NCBI GenBank assembly: GCA_016719895.1
Contig: JADJYG010000012.1
Coordinates: 1-64,000 of the forward strand
Origin: Saprospirales bacterium
GTDB taxonomy: Bacteria; Bacteroidota; Bacteroidia; Chitinophagales; Saprospiraceae
Reading direction: 5' to 3'
DNA length: 64,000 nucleotides
Numbering within the stretch: position 1 is the first letter of the stretch; each line of letters opens with the position of its first letter. Below are positions 29,118 through 39,200 of the stretch, one piece after another. A model generated the notes under the pieces. The model did not search any database. It was not told where the DNA came from and saw only the letters and a program-made list of their open reading frames with translations. Position numbers and translations under genes: made by a program.

Positions 29118-30371
29118 ATGAAAAATCTGCCCTTTCGCGCCAGTATTTTGGCGCTCTGCCTGCTGGTTTCCTGCGGCAAAGAAACTGCCGACCCGTTTAC
29201 CACCACGTTTTACACCGGTTCAAAATCATTCCATGCCGCGGATTACAACATGTGGGTGATCTTGCAAGCGGCTGACGGCGACCTATTGCACGTCGAACGG
29301 GTCGCACTCCAGCCCAATGCACCGGAACAGGCGTACTCCACCAAGCAAGTTTCCTCCAGCGAAACCTGCGACGTCACAATCGCTTTTTTAGACGTCAATT
29401 CCGGCCATTTATCCCTGGTTACCTACAAGAATATTCCTTCAGGGAAAAAACTGCTGCCGGATATTTTTACCACGGCAACCGATGACCGGACGGTTTACGC
29501 ACAGATCGACATTTCCGGCATGCCGGAATTTGATTGGTTTGAATGCACCGGCACATCGCCTGAAAGTGTATTTTTTGACAGTCCGGCGCCGGACTTCAAG
29601 GCGAGTGTATTTCAACTTAAAACCGGCGGAACAGGAACCTTGGTGCGCTGGAAAGCCAAAAGCGATCCCAATTTTCGGGCATATTGGCATCCAATAAACG
29701 CCACGACGCCTGTAGAACCGGTTAAAATCACCTTACCGGCCACTGATTTTTCAGCGGATATGCCCAAACTTTCGCTACAGCTGCCTTATGCAGCCGATTG
29801 GTGGGCAAACGTCCGGGGAGTAATAAACCCCGTCGGCACTGCCAATTATGCCTGCCTGGCCAACCGCTTGTATGACGACAAAGCGCCTAAAATAGAACAA
29901 ATCGAATTCGAAAAACCCGATAACGTAAACTGTTCGTCGTTTTGGGTATTCGCTATGGATCAAGGGCCCGGAGAGCAAACAGAATTGGAGCGGCTGTTTC
30001 CAATTGGCGCTCCGCTGACGCTGGCGACAACCGGTTTCCGGTTAAAGCAATTCAGTTTAAATAGCAATGGCAATATCCTGCTCGATTCCGAGGGCGATTT
30101 CGACGTGTTGCATATCCTGGTTTTCGGAAACGCCGGCAAAGTTTCCTGGCAAATTGAAGGCGATCCCGATGACCTGAAAATCTGCCCGGTCCCGCACATC
30201 CCCGATTCGCTCAAACAACAATGGCCGGCCCTTACAGGGTTTGATACCGGCCAAACCCGTTGCGGGGAATATGAAGGGCTCTCCGGATTTCGGCAATACC
30301 TGGACGCCAACCGCAGTGAATCCCTGTGGCGGGCACGACTTGGCTTTCGGGGGAAGTGGCAACAGTGGTAG
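29118..30371 (+). CDS. Lipoprotein of unknown function
   Basis: A 417-residue exported lipoprotein. The ATG at 29118 gives MKNLPFRASILALCLLVSCGKE, with Cys19 in a lipobox LVSC. The rest is beta-rich and acidic, without recognised domain. The start at 29061 would put a long polar leader before the signal and is rejected. It lies between lhgO and the polysaccharide-locus genes, 56 bases before the deacetylase-like gene, and may or may not belong to that operon. Confidence 0.75.
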   Translation: MKNLPFRASILALCLLVSCGKETADPFTTTFYTGSKSFHAADYNMWVILQAADGDLLHVERVALQPNAPEQAYSTKQVSSSETCDVTIAFLDVNSGHLSLVTYKNIPSGKKLLPDIFTTATDDRTVYAQIDISGMPEFDWFECTGTSPESVFFDSPAPDFKASVFQLKTGGTGTLVRWKAKSDPNFRAYWHPINATTPVEPVKITLPATDFSADMPKLSLQLPYAADWWANVRGVINPVGTANYACLANRLYDDKAPKIEQIEFEKPDNVNCSSFWVFAMDQGPGEQTELERLFPIGAPLTLATTGFRLKQFSLNSNGNILLDSEGDFDVLHILVFGNAGKVSWQIEGDPDDLKICPVPHIPDSLKQQWPALTGFDTGQTRCGEYEGLSGFRQYLDANRSESLWRARLGFRGKWQQW

Positions 30372-30427
30372 CATAAGCCGGAAGGAACGCCATACCTTCG
30401 CGGCACAGCAGGCTTAACAAAGCGAAT

Positions 30428-31759
30428 ATGTTGCACATCGGGATACCTCCGGGTTTTGAAGCAGAAAAAGTATACGCCCTGTCGGTGTTATTGGATGATC
30501 TTTTGGGTATTCCGTTTGAATGGACGGTAGATGCTGAAAAGCCGCACTACCGGCTGCACTTGCCCAATGGCACTATGCTGATCCTGGAAGATCATTTTTT
30601 TGAAAAACACACCGACGGTAATTACCTTGCTTTAGCCGCTGTCCCCGCAGCAGCCTTGACCCTGCCGCATCCTTTCGATGCCAATGAGGTGATCTTCGGT
30701 ATTTTTGGCCGGTCGCATTTTTCCCTGGAAAACCAGTTAACGGTTTGCGGAATCGACCTGGTAGCGTCAGCCTTTTTCATGCTCAGCCGCTGGGAGGAAT
30801 ACGTGCGGCCAGAGCGCGACGATTACGGGCGTTTTCCGGCAGCATCCGCGCTGGCCGTCCGCGACGGCTTCATCGATCGCCCGGTGGTCAATGAATACGC
30901 CGCCTTGCTGCTTCAACTATTCCATCGCCTTGGCTGGTATCCGCAAAAAAAACCCGCCCGGTTGCGATTGCACCTGTCGCACGATGTGGACCATCCGCTG
31001 CTCTGGTGGTCGGTAGCCGACCGGTTGCGCACCCTGGCAGGCAGCATTTTTCAGCGAAAAAACCTGCGGGAAGCCGCCTGGTGGCTATCGGAGCGGATAC
31101 CTTTGCAGCAAGACCCGTACGACATTTTTGAGGCGTGGATGGACTTTTCTGAAAAAAACGGACTCGTGTCGCATTTCAATTTTTTGGGCGAACGCCAGCC
31201 GGGCGCCGACGCGTACTACCCGTTGCAGCATCCCTTTGTAAAACGCCTGCTGCAGCGGATTGCAGCGCGCGGGCATGGCATTGGGTTCCACCCTTCGCTG
31301 GAGGCCTTTGCGCAAGCGGAAACGTTTCGGCGCGAGCTAGAGTCGCTTCGCAGGGCAGCACCCGGCCCGGTAACCAGCGGCCGGCAGCATTACCTCTGTT
31401 TTTCGCCGCCCCATACCTGGCAATTATGGGCCGACGCCGGCTTGGCCTGGGACAGCACGCTCGGATACCCGGAAGCCGAAGGATTTCGCTGCGGAATCTG
31501 CCAGGAATTCCCGGTGTTTAATTTTTTAACCAGGCAAGTATTGCCCTTACGCGAAAAACCGTTGATCGCCATGGACGTAACGCTGGCCAATTACCGCCGG
31601 TACACACCCGAACAGGCATACGACCGCTTGCAGGCGCTGCGCCGGAACGTGGAAATACACGGCGGCGAATTCGCCCTGCTGTGGCACAACTCCTCCTGGA
31701 ACACGTACTTTTGGGCGCCCTGGCAAAGGGTTTATCGCGAATTTGTTTCGTCGTTTTAA
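30428..31759 (+). CDS. Polysaccharide deacetylase-family protein
   Basis: A 443-residue protein with an N-terminal domain (~1-175, the region that precedes many Bacteroidota deacetylases) and a NodB-like barrel. The barrel shows LHLSHDVDHP (~183-192), whose Asp residues suggest the metal site, FNFLGER, and GHGIGFHPSLEAF with a second metal His. FSPPHTWQLWADAGLAWDSTLGYPE and LLWHNS complete the fold. Family role: removal of N- or O-acetyl groups from polysaccharides. No signal peptide is visible, so it may act in the cytoplasm. It begins the + strand run of polysaccharide genes. Confidence 0.8.
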   Translation: MLHIGIPPGFEAEKVYALSVLLDDLLGIPFEWTVDAEKPHYRLHLPNGTMLILEDHFFEKHTDGNYLALAAVPAAALTLPHPFDANEVIFGIFGRSHFSLENQLTVCGIDLVASAFFMLSRWEEYVRPERDDYGRFPAASALAVRDGFIDRPVVNEYAALLLQLFHRLGWYPQKKPARLRLHLSHDVDHPLLWWSVADRLRTLAGSIFQRKNLREAAWWLSERIPLQQDPYDIFEAWMDFSEKNGLVSHFNFLGERQPGADAYYPLQHPFVKRLLQRIAARGHGIGFHPSLEAFAQAETFRRELESLRRAAPGPVTSGRQHYLCFSPPHTWQLWADAGLAWDSTLGYPEAEGFRCGICQEFPVFNFLTRQVLPLREKPLIAMDVTLANYRRYTPEQAYDRLQALRRNVEIHGGEFALLWHNSSWNTYFWAPWQRVYREFVSSF

Positions 31760-31779
31760 CGATGCGGAAGTCCTCGATC

Positions 31780-33489
31780 ATGAAAAAAATCGCGCCATCT
31801 TTTTGGTTTTTGCTGGCCTTGGGACTCTTAACCGCTTCGGGCAGCATCGCACAACCCGCTACCCTGCCCCTGCAATCGCCGGCGCACCATTTGCTCGACC
31901 GGCTGGATATCAGCAGCGGCACAGCCGCCCCCATGCACCTGCAGGTTCGGCCGGTGAGCCGGCAAGATGCCGTGGCATATGCCCTGCTCGTCGACTCGGT
32001 CGCAAATACCGCCGGGAAGTATAGCGCCGGTTTGCGTTATTTGTATGATGAAAACAACGAATGGTTGAGCCCCGGTGATAGCCTTCGGCGCCGCCTGCGC
32101 CGGAAACCAGTACTCGGTATTTTCTTTCGCACCCCAGCCAATTTGTTCGAAGTCAATACGCCCGCTTTCCGTTTGCGCGTCAACCCCATGGCGCAGCTGG
32201 CAGCCGGACAGGAGCAAAACGAATCCGCCTTTCTGTTTGTCAACCAGCGGGGCGTAGAGGTCCGCGGCGATGTGGACGGCAGGGTTTATTTCTACAGCCA
32301 CGTCCTGGAATCCCAGGTGCGCTTTCCCAATTATGTAAATCAATGGGTTGCCGGTTACCAGTCGGTGCCCGGCGCCGGATTTTACAAGCCGTACAACAGT
32401 GGGCTTTTTAACGTAAAAAACGGCTACGACTTCAACCTGGCCAACGCCTATATCGGCGCGCGCATAACACGGCATATCAGCCTCCAGTTTGGTCATGGCC
32501 AGCATTTTATCGGGAATGGTTATCGCTCGTTATGGTTATCCGACGCCGGCAATTATGCGTATTACCTGAAATTCAGCACCAGGGTTTGGCGGCTGCATTA
32601 CCAAAATTTGTTTTTGGAACTGCATCCCATTTCGACCGCCGTGCCCAGGCCGCCTAACAGCTTGTTGCCTAAAAAATACGTGGCGGCACATTACCTCAGT
32701 TTCCGGCCGGCGCCGGCCATCAGTATTGGTTTTTTTGAAGCGACGGTATTGAATCGCAGCCGCCAATTCGAATTGCAATACCTGAATCCGGTTATTCTGT
32801 ACCGCACGGTGGAAGGCATGATCGGCAGTCCGGATAATGTCCTCATCGGGTTTGACGGGCGTTGGAATTTTTTGCGCCGGTTTCAAGTGTATGGTCAGCT
32901 GCTGATCGATGAGTTTTTGTTTTCCGCTTTGTATAAGCCGGAACAAAAAGGTTGGTGGGGAAACAAATTTGGTTGGCAAGCCGGTATAAAATATATCGAT
33001 GCTTTCCAGGTGCCGCACCTGGATATCCAGTTGGAATACAATACCGTACGCCCGTATACGTATTCCAGTTTCGACTCGCTGAACAGTTATACCCACTACC
33101 ATCAGGCCCTGGCGCACCCGCTGCTGGCGAATTTCAACGAATGGATTGGCCTTGTCCGGTATCAGCCACACCCCAGGGTGTGGCTGAGCGGCCGGCTGAT
33201 GTATGCCAAAACCGGGGAGGACAGCGCGTCGGAAAACTGGGGAAATAGTCCATTGCTGCAAAACGGCAGCCGCGTCAGGGATTATGGTAATTTTACCGGG
33301 CAGGGCGTACAATCTGAAATTTTTCTGGCCGGATTGGATGCCGCCTGGCAGCTGTACCACAACCTTTATTTCGAATGCCGGGTATTACTACGCCATAAAA
33401 ATAGCGCCGACGATAACCGCGACCTCGAAACGCGCCTTTTCAACCTGGGTATCCGCTGGAATGTGTGGAACCGAAACCTCGATTTTTAG
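31780..33489 (+). CDS. RemB/Wzi-like outer-membrane capsule assembly protein
   Basis: A 569-residue outer-membrane barrel. The ATG at 31780 gives a signal peptide (MKKIAPSFWFLLALGLLTASGSIA, before QPAT); an ATG at 31762 is an alternative. The body has the family block QFGHGQHFIGNGYRSLWLSDAGNYAYYLK and many amphipathic strands, ending with an aromatic residue (NLDF). Relatives are annotated as gliding-motility protein RemB or capsule assembly Wzi, which bind or organise polysaccharide at the cell surface. Position between the deacetylase-like and NusG-like genes fits a surface-polysaccharide role. Confidence 0.8.
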   Translation: MKKIAPSFWFLLALGLLTASGSIAQPATLPLQSPAHHLLDRLDISSGTAAPMHLQVRPVSRQDAVAYALLVDSVANTAGKYSAGLRYLYDENNEWLSPGDSLRRRLRRKPVLGIFFRTPANLFEVNTPAFRLRVNPMAQLAAGQEQNESAFLFVNQRGVEVRGDVDGRVYFYSHVLESQVRFPNYVNQWVAGYQSVPGAGFYKPYNSGLFNVKNGYDFNLANAYIGARITRHISLQFGHGQHFIGNGYRSLWLSDAGNYAYYLKFSTRVWRLHYQNLFLELHPISTAVPRPPNSLLPKKYVAAHYLSFRPAPAISIGFFEATVLNRSRQFELQYLNPVILYRTVEGMIGSPDNVLIGFDGRWNFLRRFQVYGQLLIDEFLFSALYKPEQKGWWGNKFGWQAGIKYIDAFQVPHLDIQLEYNTVRPYTYSSFDSLNSYTHYHQALAHPLLANFNEWIGLVRYQPHPRVWLSGRLMYAKTGEDSASENWGNSPLLQNGSRVRDYGNFTGQGVQSEIFLAGLDAAWQLYHNLYFECRVLLRHKNSADDNRDLETRLFNLGIRWNVWNRNLDF

Positions 33490-33493
33490 TACC

Positions 33494-34054
33494 ATGTCCG
33501 ACCTTGCCGTTCACAATGACTTGCACCCAACCGAACGCCGGTGGTTTGCGGTGTATACCCGGGCCAGGAGCGAAAAATGGGTGCAGCGCGCGCTCACCAA
33601 AAAAGGCATATACGCCTATGTGCCGCTCCAACGCCTGTACCGGCGGTACACCCGCAGTACGCGTCTGACCGAGAAACCGCTTATTCCAGGCTATGTTTTC
33701 GTACACATTAACCGGCCAGATTATATTCCGGTCTTAGAAACGGAACATGTGGCCGGCTTCGTGCGGTTTTCGAAAAACCTGATCGCAATTCCCGGGCCGG
33801 AGATTGTTTTACTCCGGAGAATCACCCTGGAAGAAGACCTCGACCTCCGCGCTGTGCCCGGAACAATTGAAAGCGGCGACCCGGTGGAGATCACTGCCGG
33901 CAACCTCACCGGCTTGCACGGCCGGGTTGTGAAAATCGAAGGGAAACACCGGTTCCAGGTCGATCTCGAATACCTGGGGTGTAGCCTGCTGATCACGATC
34001 GACGCCACATTTTTACAGAAGATAAACATTCCCATACGCGTGCAGGAAGATTAG
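33494..34054 (+). CDS. UpxY-type NusG-family antiterminator
   Basis: A 186-residue specialised NusG paralogue. The NGN domain (~16-115) has RWFAVYTRARSEKWVQRAL and the RLTEKPLIPGYVFVHI block of UpxY/RfaH-like proteins. A KOW domain follows (~120-160: ESGDPVEITAGNLTGLHGRVV). In Bacteroides the UpxY proteins allow RNA polymerase to read through long capsule operons. The start at 33494 is 4 bases after the RemB-like stop. Unusually, metH lies between it and the main biosynthetic operon. Confidence 0.88.
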   Translation: MSDLAVHNDLHPTERRWFAVYTRARSEKWVQRALTKKGIYAYVPLQRLYRRYTRSTRLTEKPLIPGYVFVHINRPDYIPVLETEHVAGFVRFSKNLIAIPGPEIVLLRRITLEEDLDLRAVPGTIESGDPVEITAGNLTGLHGRVVKIEGKHRFQVDLEYLGCSLLITIDATFLQKINIPIRVQED

Positions 34055-34060
34055 CCTCCT

Positions 34061-34068
34061 TACCTTTG
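34061..34068 (+). promoter_or_regulatory. Possible -7 element (TACCTTTG) of metH
   Basis: TACCTTTG matches TAnnTTTG and lies 21 bases before the GTG at 34090. It coincides with a TTG at 34066 that could be misread as the start codon. No TTTG is found at -33. Confidence 0.4.
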
Positions 34069-34089
34069 CCCGTCGAAAAACAGGCACCC

Positions 34090-37000
34090 GTGACAGCAGA
34101 TGTTCTTAGCACACTTACCCAGGCCGCCCAAAACCGCATACTGATCATCGACGGCGCTATGGGTACCATGATTCAGCAATACCGGCTTGAAGAGCAGGAT
34201 TTCAGGGGCGACAAGTTCCGGGACCATCATCGCGACCTGAAAGGGAACAACGACCTGCTCAGCCTGACGCGCCCCGACGTGATTGAAGCCATTCACCAGG
34301 CATACCTGGAGGCCGGGGCCGATATCATCGAGACCAATACCTTCAACGCAACGTCTATTTCACAAGCCGACTACGATACGGCGCAGCACGCTTATGCGAT
34401 CAACCTGGCCGCCGCCTGCATCGCCCGGATAGCGGCCGATGACTGGACTGCGCAAAACCCGGCTAAACCCCGCTTCGTCGCCGGCGCCTTGGGGCCACTG
34501 AATAAAACACTTTCCCTGTCGCCCGATGTAAATGACCCGGGTTACCGGGCACTGCGTTTCGATGATGCCCGGAATGCTTATGCGGAACAAGTGCGCGGGC
34601 TGATGGATGGCGGCGCACACCTGTTGCTGGTAGAGACTATTTTCGATACGCTGAACTGCAAGGCGGCGTTGTTTGCCATCGAGGAGGTGATGGCGGAAAA
34701 GGGGCGGCGGCTGCCGGTGATGATATCCGGTACGATCACCGACGCCTCCGGCCGGACCTTGAGCGGACAAACCGTGGAAGCGTTTTGGATATCCATCCAA
34801 CACGCCCGCCCTTTTTCCGTGGGCCTGAACTGCGCGTTGGGCGCAAAGGAAATGCGGCCGCATCTCGAAGCCCTTTCTGCTATTGCCGGTTGTTTTATCA
34901 GCGCCTATCCGAATGCCGGACTGCCCAATGCATTCGGCGAATACGATCAGACACCCCACGAAATGTGCGAATTCATCGGGGACTTTGCCCGCTCTGGCCT
35001 GGTCAATATCGTGGGCGGCTGTTGCGGCACCACCCCCGCGCATATCCGGCATATTGCGCAGCAAGTGACAGGTATTGCGCCGCGGCCCCTGCCCGGCGGG
35101 CAGGGCGAAAGTCGGACGAAAAACAAGTATACGATGCTGGCAGGGCTGGAGCCGCTAATTATCCGGCCGGAAACCAATTTTGTAAATATCGGCGAGCGCA
35201 CCAACGTCACCGGTTCCAAACAATTTGCCAACCTGATCAAGGCCGGCAAACTTGCCGACGCGTTGCAGGTTGCCCGGCAACAAGTGGAAAACGGCGCCCA
35301 GATCATCGACGTCAATATGGATGAAGGTCTGCTGGATTCCGAACGCGCAATGGTCGAATTTTTGCTCCTGGTGGCCGCCGAGCCGGATATTGCCAAGGTG
35401 CCTGTCATGGTGGATTCATCCCGGTTTCAGGTCATCGAAGCCGGATTGAAGTGCCTGCAGGGCAAGAGCATCGTCAATTCCATTTCATTAAAGGAAGGGG
35501 AAGCGGAGTTTGTACGGCAAGCCGTCATTTGCCGCCGCCATGGCGCGGCAGTAGTGGTGATGGCCTTTGATGAAAACGGCCAGGCCGATACCATCGACCG
35601 CAAAGTGGATATTTGCGAGCGCGCCTATCGTATCCTTACTGAAAAAGTTGGTTTCGACCCGACAGATATCATATTCGACCCCAATATTTTTGCCGTTGCC
35701 ACGGGTATCGAGGAGCATAACGAGTACGCGATCAATTATATCGAAGCCACCCGGATTATCAAGCAACGCTGCCCCGGCGCCCGCGTGAGCGGTGGCGTGA
35801 GCAACCTCTCTTTCGCTTTTCGCGGCAACAATAAGGTTCGGGAAGCCATGCATGCAGCATTCCTTTTTCATGCTATTCAGGCCGGCATGGATATGGGAAT
35901 CGTCAATGCCGGGATGATCGAGGTGTATGCGGAAATCCCGAAAGATTTGCTGCAACGCATTGAGGATGTCTTGTTTAACCGGTACCCCAGCGCCACGGAG
36001 GCGCTGGTACGCTACGCTGAAAGCCTGACCGACACTGGCGGCCGTGCAGTGGAAAAAGACCTGGCCTGGCGCGAAACCTCCGTGGAAGCGCGCATTACCC
36101 ATGCACTGGTAAAGGCATCACCGATTTTATCGAGGAGGATACCGAAGCGGCCCGCCAGCAGTTTTCCTCACCGCTTTCCGTGATTGAAGGGCCCCTAATG
36201 GCCGGTATGAACGTGGTCGGCGACCTGTTCGGCGCCGGTAAAATGTTTTTACCGCAAGTGGTCAAAAGCGCGCGGGTTATGAAGCGGGCAGTAGCTTACC
36301 TCACCCCGTATATTGAAGCGGAAAAAAGCGGCAAAGGAGTGGGCAACCGGGGGAAAATCCTGCTGGCCACCGTTAAAGGCGATGTACACGACATCGGAAA
36401 AAACATCGTCGGCGTCGTGCTCGGTTGCAATAATTATGAAGTCATCGACCTGGGTGTGATGGTTCCGGCAGACCGGATTTTAGAGGCCGCTATCGAATAC
36501 CAGGCTGATATCATAGGGCTTTCGGGCTTGATCACGCCCTCGCTGGATGAAATGGCGCATGTGGCCCGGGAGATGCAGCGCCAAAACATGCGGATACCGC
36601 TGCTGATCGGCGGCGCCACGACATCCAAAACGCATACCGCCATTAAAGTGGAGCCCCAATACGAACATGCCCCGGTAGTTCATGTGCTGGATGCCAGCCG
36701 CAGCGTGGCGGTAGTGAGCGCATTGCTCACCCAAAATGAAGCGGAGCAAACGGCCTTTGTCCGGCAGATCAAGTTGGAATACGACCAAATCCGCACGGCC
36801 CGGGCCGGCCGGCAATCCGCCAAAGCATACCTTTCGCTGGAAGCGGCACGGCGGAATAAATGGACAGCCGACTGGGCGCATTATACCCCGCAAAAGCCGC
36901 AGCTGACCGGCGTGCAGGTTTTCGGGCACTATCCCTTAAACGAACTGATACCCTACATCGACTGGACGCCATTTTTCCAAAGCTGGCAACTGGCCGGCAA

Positions 37001-37808
37001 ATATCCGGACATCCTGGAAGATAGCGTGGTAGGCGCTGAGGCCGCCAGGTTGTTGGCCGATGCCCGGGAAATGTTGCAAGAAACAATAGCCCAGGACTGG
37101 CTGGAGGCCCGCGCCGTCGTCGGGATATTTCCGGCGAACGCCGTAGCAGACGACGACCTGGAAATTTATACCGACGAAAACCGGACGGGGGTGCTTACCC
37201 TGTTGCACCATTTACGGCAGCAAAACCAAAAAGCCCCCGGCCTGCCGAATTTTTGCCTGAGCGATTTTATTGCCCCCAAAGAAACCGGTGTGCCCGATTA
37301 TATCGGCGCTTTTGCCGTCACGGCCGGCATAGGCATCGAAAAACAGCTGAAAAAATTCGAAGGCGAACACGACGATTACCGCGCTATCCTGCTCAAAGCC
37401 CTGGCCGACCGGCTTGCTGAAGCGCTCGCCGAACGGATGCACGAGCGGGTACGCCGCGAGTTTTGGGGCTACGCTTCCGCAGAACAATTAAATCCTAACC
37501 AACTGATAACGGAAGCGTACCGCGGTATCCGCCCGGCGCCGGGCTATCCGGCTTGCCCGGAACATACCGAAAAACGCACACTGTGGCAATTGCTCGAACC
37601 CGAGCGCCTGGGTATTACCCTGACGGAGAGCTGCGCCATGTATCCGGCCGCTGCGGTGAGCGGCTGGTACTTCGCCCATCCGGACGCCCGTTATTTTGGT
37701 TTAGGCCAGATCGGACGGGACCAGGTAGAAAATTATGCACGGCGCAAAGGAATGTCGATTGCTGAAGCCGAAAGGTGGCTGGCGCCCGTGTTGAATTATG
37801 ACGTATAA
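34090..37808 (+). pseudogene. metH: Cobalamin-dependent methionine synthase MetH, split by one frameshift
   Basis: Together the two frames encode about 1239 residues, the normal length of MetH. The homocysteine domain (RILIIDGAMGTMIQ, Cys in GLNCALG and GGCCGTTP), the pterin domain (FVNIGERTNVTGSKQF...VDSSRF) and the cap lie in the first frame. The cobalamin domain (DVHDIGKNIVGV, axial His) and activation domain (RPAPGYPACPEHTEK) lie in the second. The frame changes at 36111-36115: HALVK continues as GITDFIEEDTEAARQQF one base earlier, so one base is missing in an AAAGG run. Full conservation on both sides makes a sequence error likely. GTG at 34090 places the first domain as in E. coli. It methylates homocysteine, supplying methionine for SAM. 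Confidence 0.9.
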
Positions 37809-37901
37809 ACGGCGTGATGTTCGCTGTTTGTAAAATTCGATGTGTTCCCCGCAACATATCGACGGCGAAGCCATTTAAAAAATGGGGCAAACAAAATAAG
37901 A

Positions 37902-37934
37902 TTTTAAATTTTATACCCTAATAAAGTAATCTTG
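37902..37934 (+). promoter_or_regulatory. Possible promoter of the main polysaccharide operon
   Basis: TTTT at 37902-37905 and TAATCTTG at 37927-37934 are 21 bases apart and each differ by one base from the TTTG/TAnnTTTG consensus. They lie 53 bases before the aminotransferase start, in the 179-bp gap after metH, the largest gap inside the locus. Confidence 0.4.
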
Positions 37935-37987
37935 GAACATTGTTTGAATAAGAAAACGAATACTCACCTTAAACGCACCGACCGCCT

Positions 37988-39109
37988 ATGATCCGCATGG
38001 TTGACCTGAAAACCCAATATGAACACATCCGGGAAGAAATTGACCGGGCCGTACTCGATGTTATTGCCTCCACGGAGTATATCAACGGTTCGGCTGTTAA
38101 ACAATTCCAGGCCGAACTGGAAAAATACCAGGGTATCGAGCACGTCATTCCCTGCGCCAACGGCACTGATGCGCTGCAAATAGCATTTATGGCCTTGCGC
38201 CTGCAGCCCGGCGATGAGGTGATTGTGCCGGCATTCACTTACGTGGCTACCGCAGAAGTCATCGCTTTGTTGGGTCTTACGCCGGTAATGGTGGATGTAG
38301 ACCCCGGTACTTTCAATATCGCCCTGGAAAAAGTAGCCGAAGCCATTACCCCGCGCACCAAAGCCATCGTTCCGGTGCACTTATTCGGGCAAAGTGCCGA
38401 TATGGAGGCCTTGCTTGATCTGGCCCGGCGGCGCCAATTGTACGTTATTGAAGACAACGCACAGGCGACCGGCGCCGATTATACCTTTAGCAATGGCGCC
38501 CGGAAAAAGACCGGAAGCATGGGGCATATCGGCTGCACGTCCTTTTTCCCTTCGAAAAACCTCGGCTGCTATGGCGATGGCGGCGCTATAACCACTTCCG
38601 ACGCTGATTTGGCCCAGCAGCTGCGCATGATCGCCAACCACGGCCAAAACAAACTGTACTATCATGCGGTGGTAGGCGTTAATTCAAGACTGGATTCCAT
38701 TCAAGCGGCAATTTTAAGCGTAAAGCTCCGGCGTCTGGATACCTATAATGCCGCGCGCCGGGCAGCAGCCGATTATTACGACGCCGCTTTTTCCGGCATG
38801 CCCCAGGTAAAAACGCCGGCCCGTCAGGCAAACGCCACGCATGTTTTTCACCAGTATACCTTGCAGGTACGCGAAGGCAACCGCGATGCACTGCGCCAAC
38901 ATTTGGCGGACCAGGGCATCCCGGCGATGATCTATTATCCGGTTCCGCTCTACCGGCAGGAGGCCTTCAGCCGGTATGGGGCGGGGGCAGAATTACCGGT
39001 AACGGAAGAGCTGTGCCGGACGGTTATATCGCTCCCTATGCACTCCGAACTGAATCCCGGTATGCAGGATCAAATTATCGACGCCGTGCAAGCGTATTTT
39101 CAAAAATAG
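37988..39109 (+). CDS. DegT/DnrJ/EryC1-family sugar aminotransferase (WbpE-like)
   Basis: A 373-residue PLP enzyme that aminates keto-sugar nucleotides. Visible are ANGTDALQIAF (PLP phosphate), PVHLFGQSADM, VIEDNAQATGA (PLP Asp) and SFFPSKNLGCYGDGG with the Schiff-base Lys190. The closest known type is WbpE/WlbC, which aminates UDP-3-keto-GlcNAcA, but the matching 3-dehydrogenase and N-acetyltransferase are not in this window. First gene of the long operon, 92 bases before the dehydrogenase gene. Confidence 0.88.
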   Translation: MIRMVDLKTQYEHIREEIDRAVLDVIASTEYINGSAVKQFQAELEKYQGIEHVIPCANGTDALQIAFMALRLQPGDEVIVPAFTYVATAEVIALLGLTPVMVDVDPGTFNIALEKVAEAITPRTKAIVPVHLFGQSADMEALLDLARRRQLYVIEDNAQATGADYTFSNGARKKTGSMGHIGCTSFFPSKNLGCYGDGGAITTSDADLAQQLRMIANHGQNKLYYHAVVGVNSRLDSIQAAILSVKLRRLDTYNAARRAAADYYDAAFSGMPQVKTPARQANATHVFHQYTLQVREGNRDALRQHLADQGIPAMIYYPVPLYRQEAFSRYGAGAELPVTEELCRTVISLPMHSELNPGMQDQIIDAVQAYFQK

Positions 39110-39200
39110 TAAGCATCCCGTTTTTTTAATCTACTCCCCGTATTCATTCCACTTCATCCCAAGGCGCTTGTAGCGCTTAAATATCCAAGTTTATTCCATT

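Noticed and set aside
34020..34090. Cobalamin riboswitch before metH
   Set aside because: Only 35 bases separate metH from the upstream gene, too short for a B12 riboswitch, and no B12-box-like sequence is present.
39161..39180. Short hairpin GCGCT-tgt-AGCGC before the nucleotide-sugar dehydrogenase
   Set aside because: Only five pairs, no T-run and inside an operon; probably chance.
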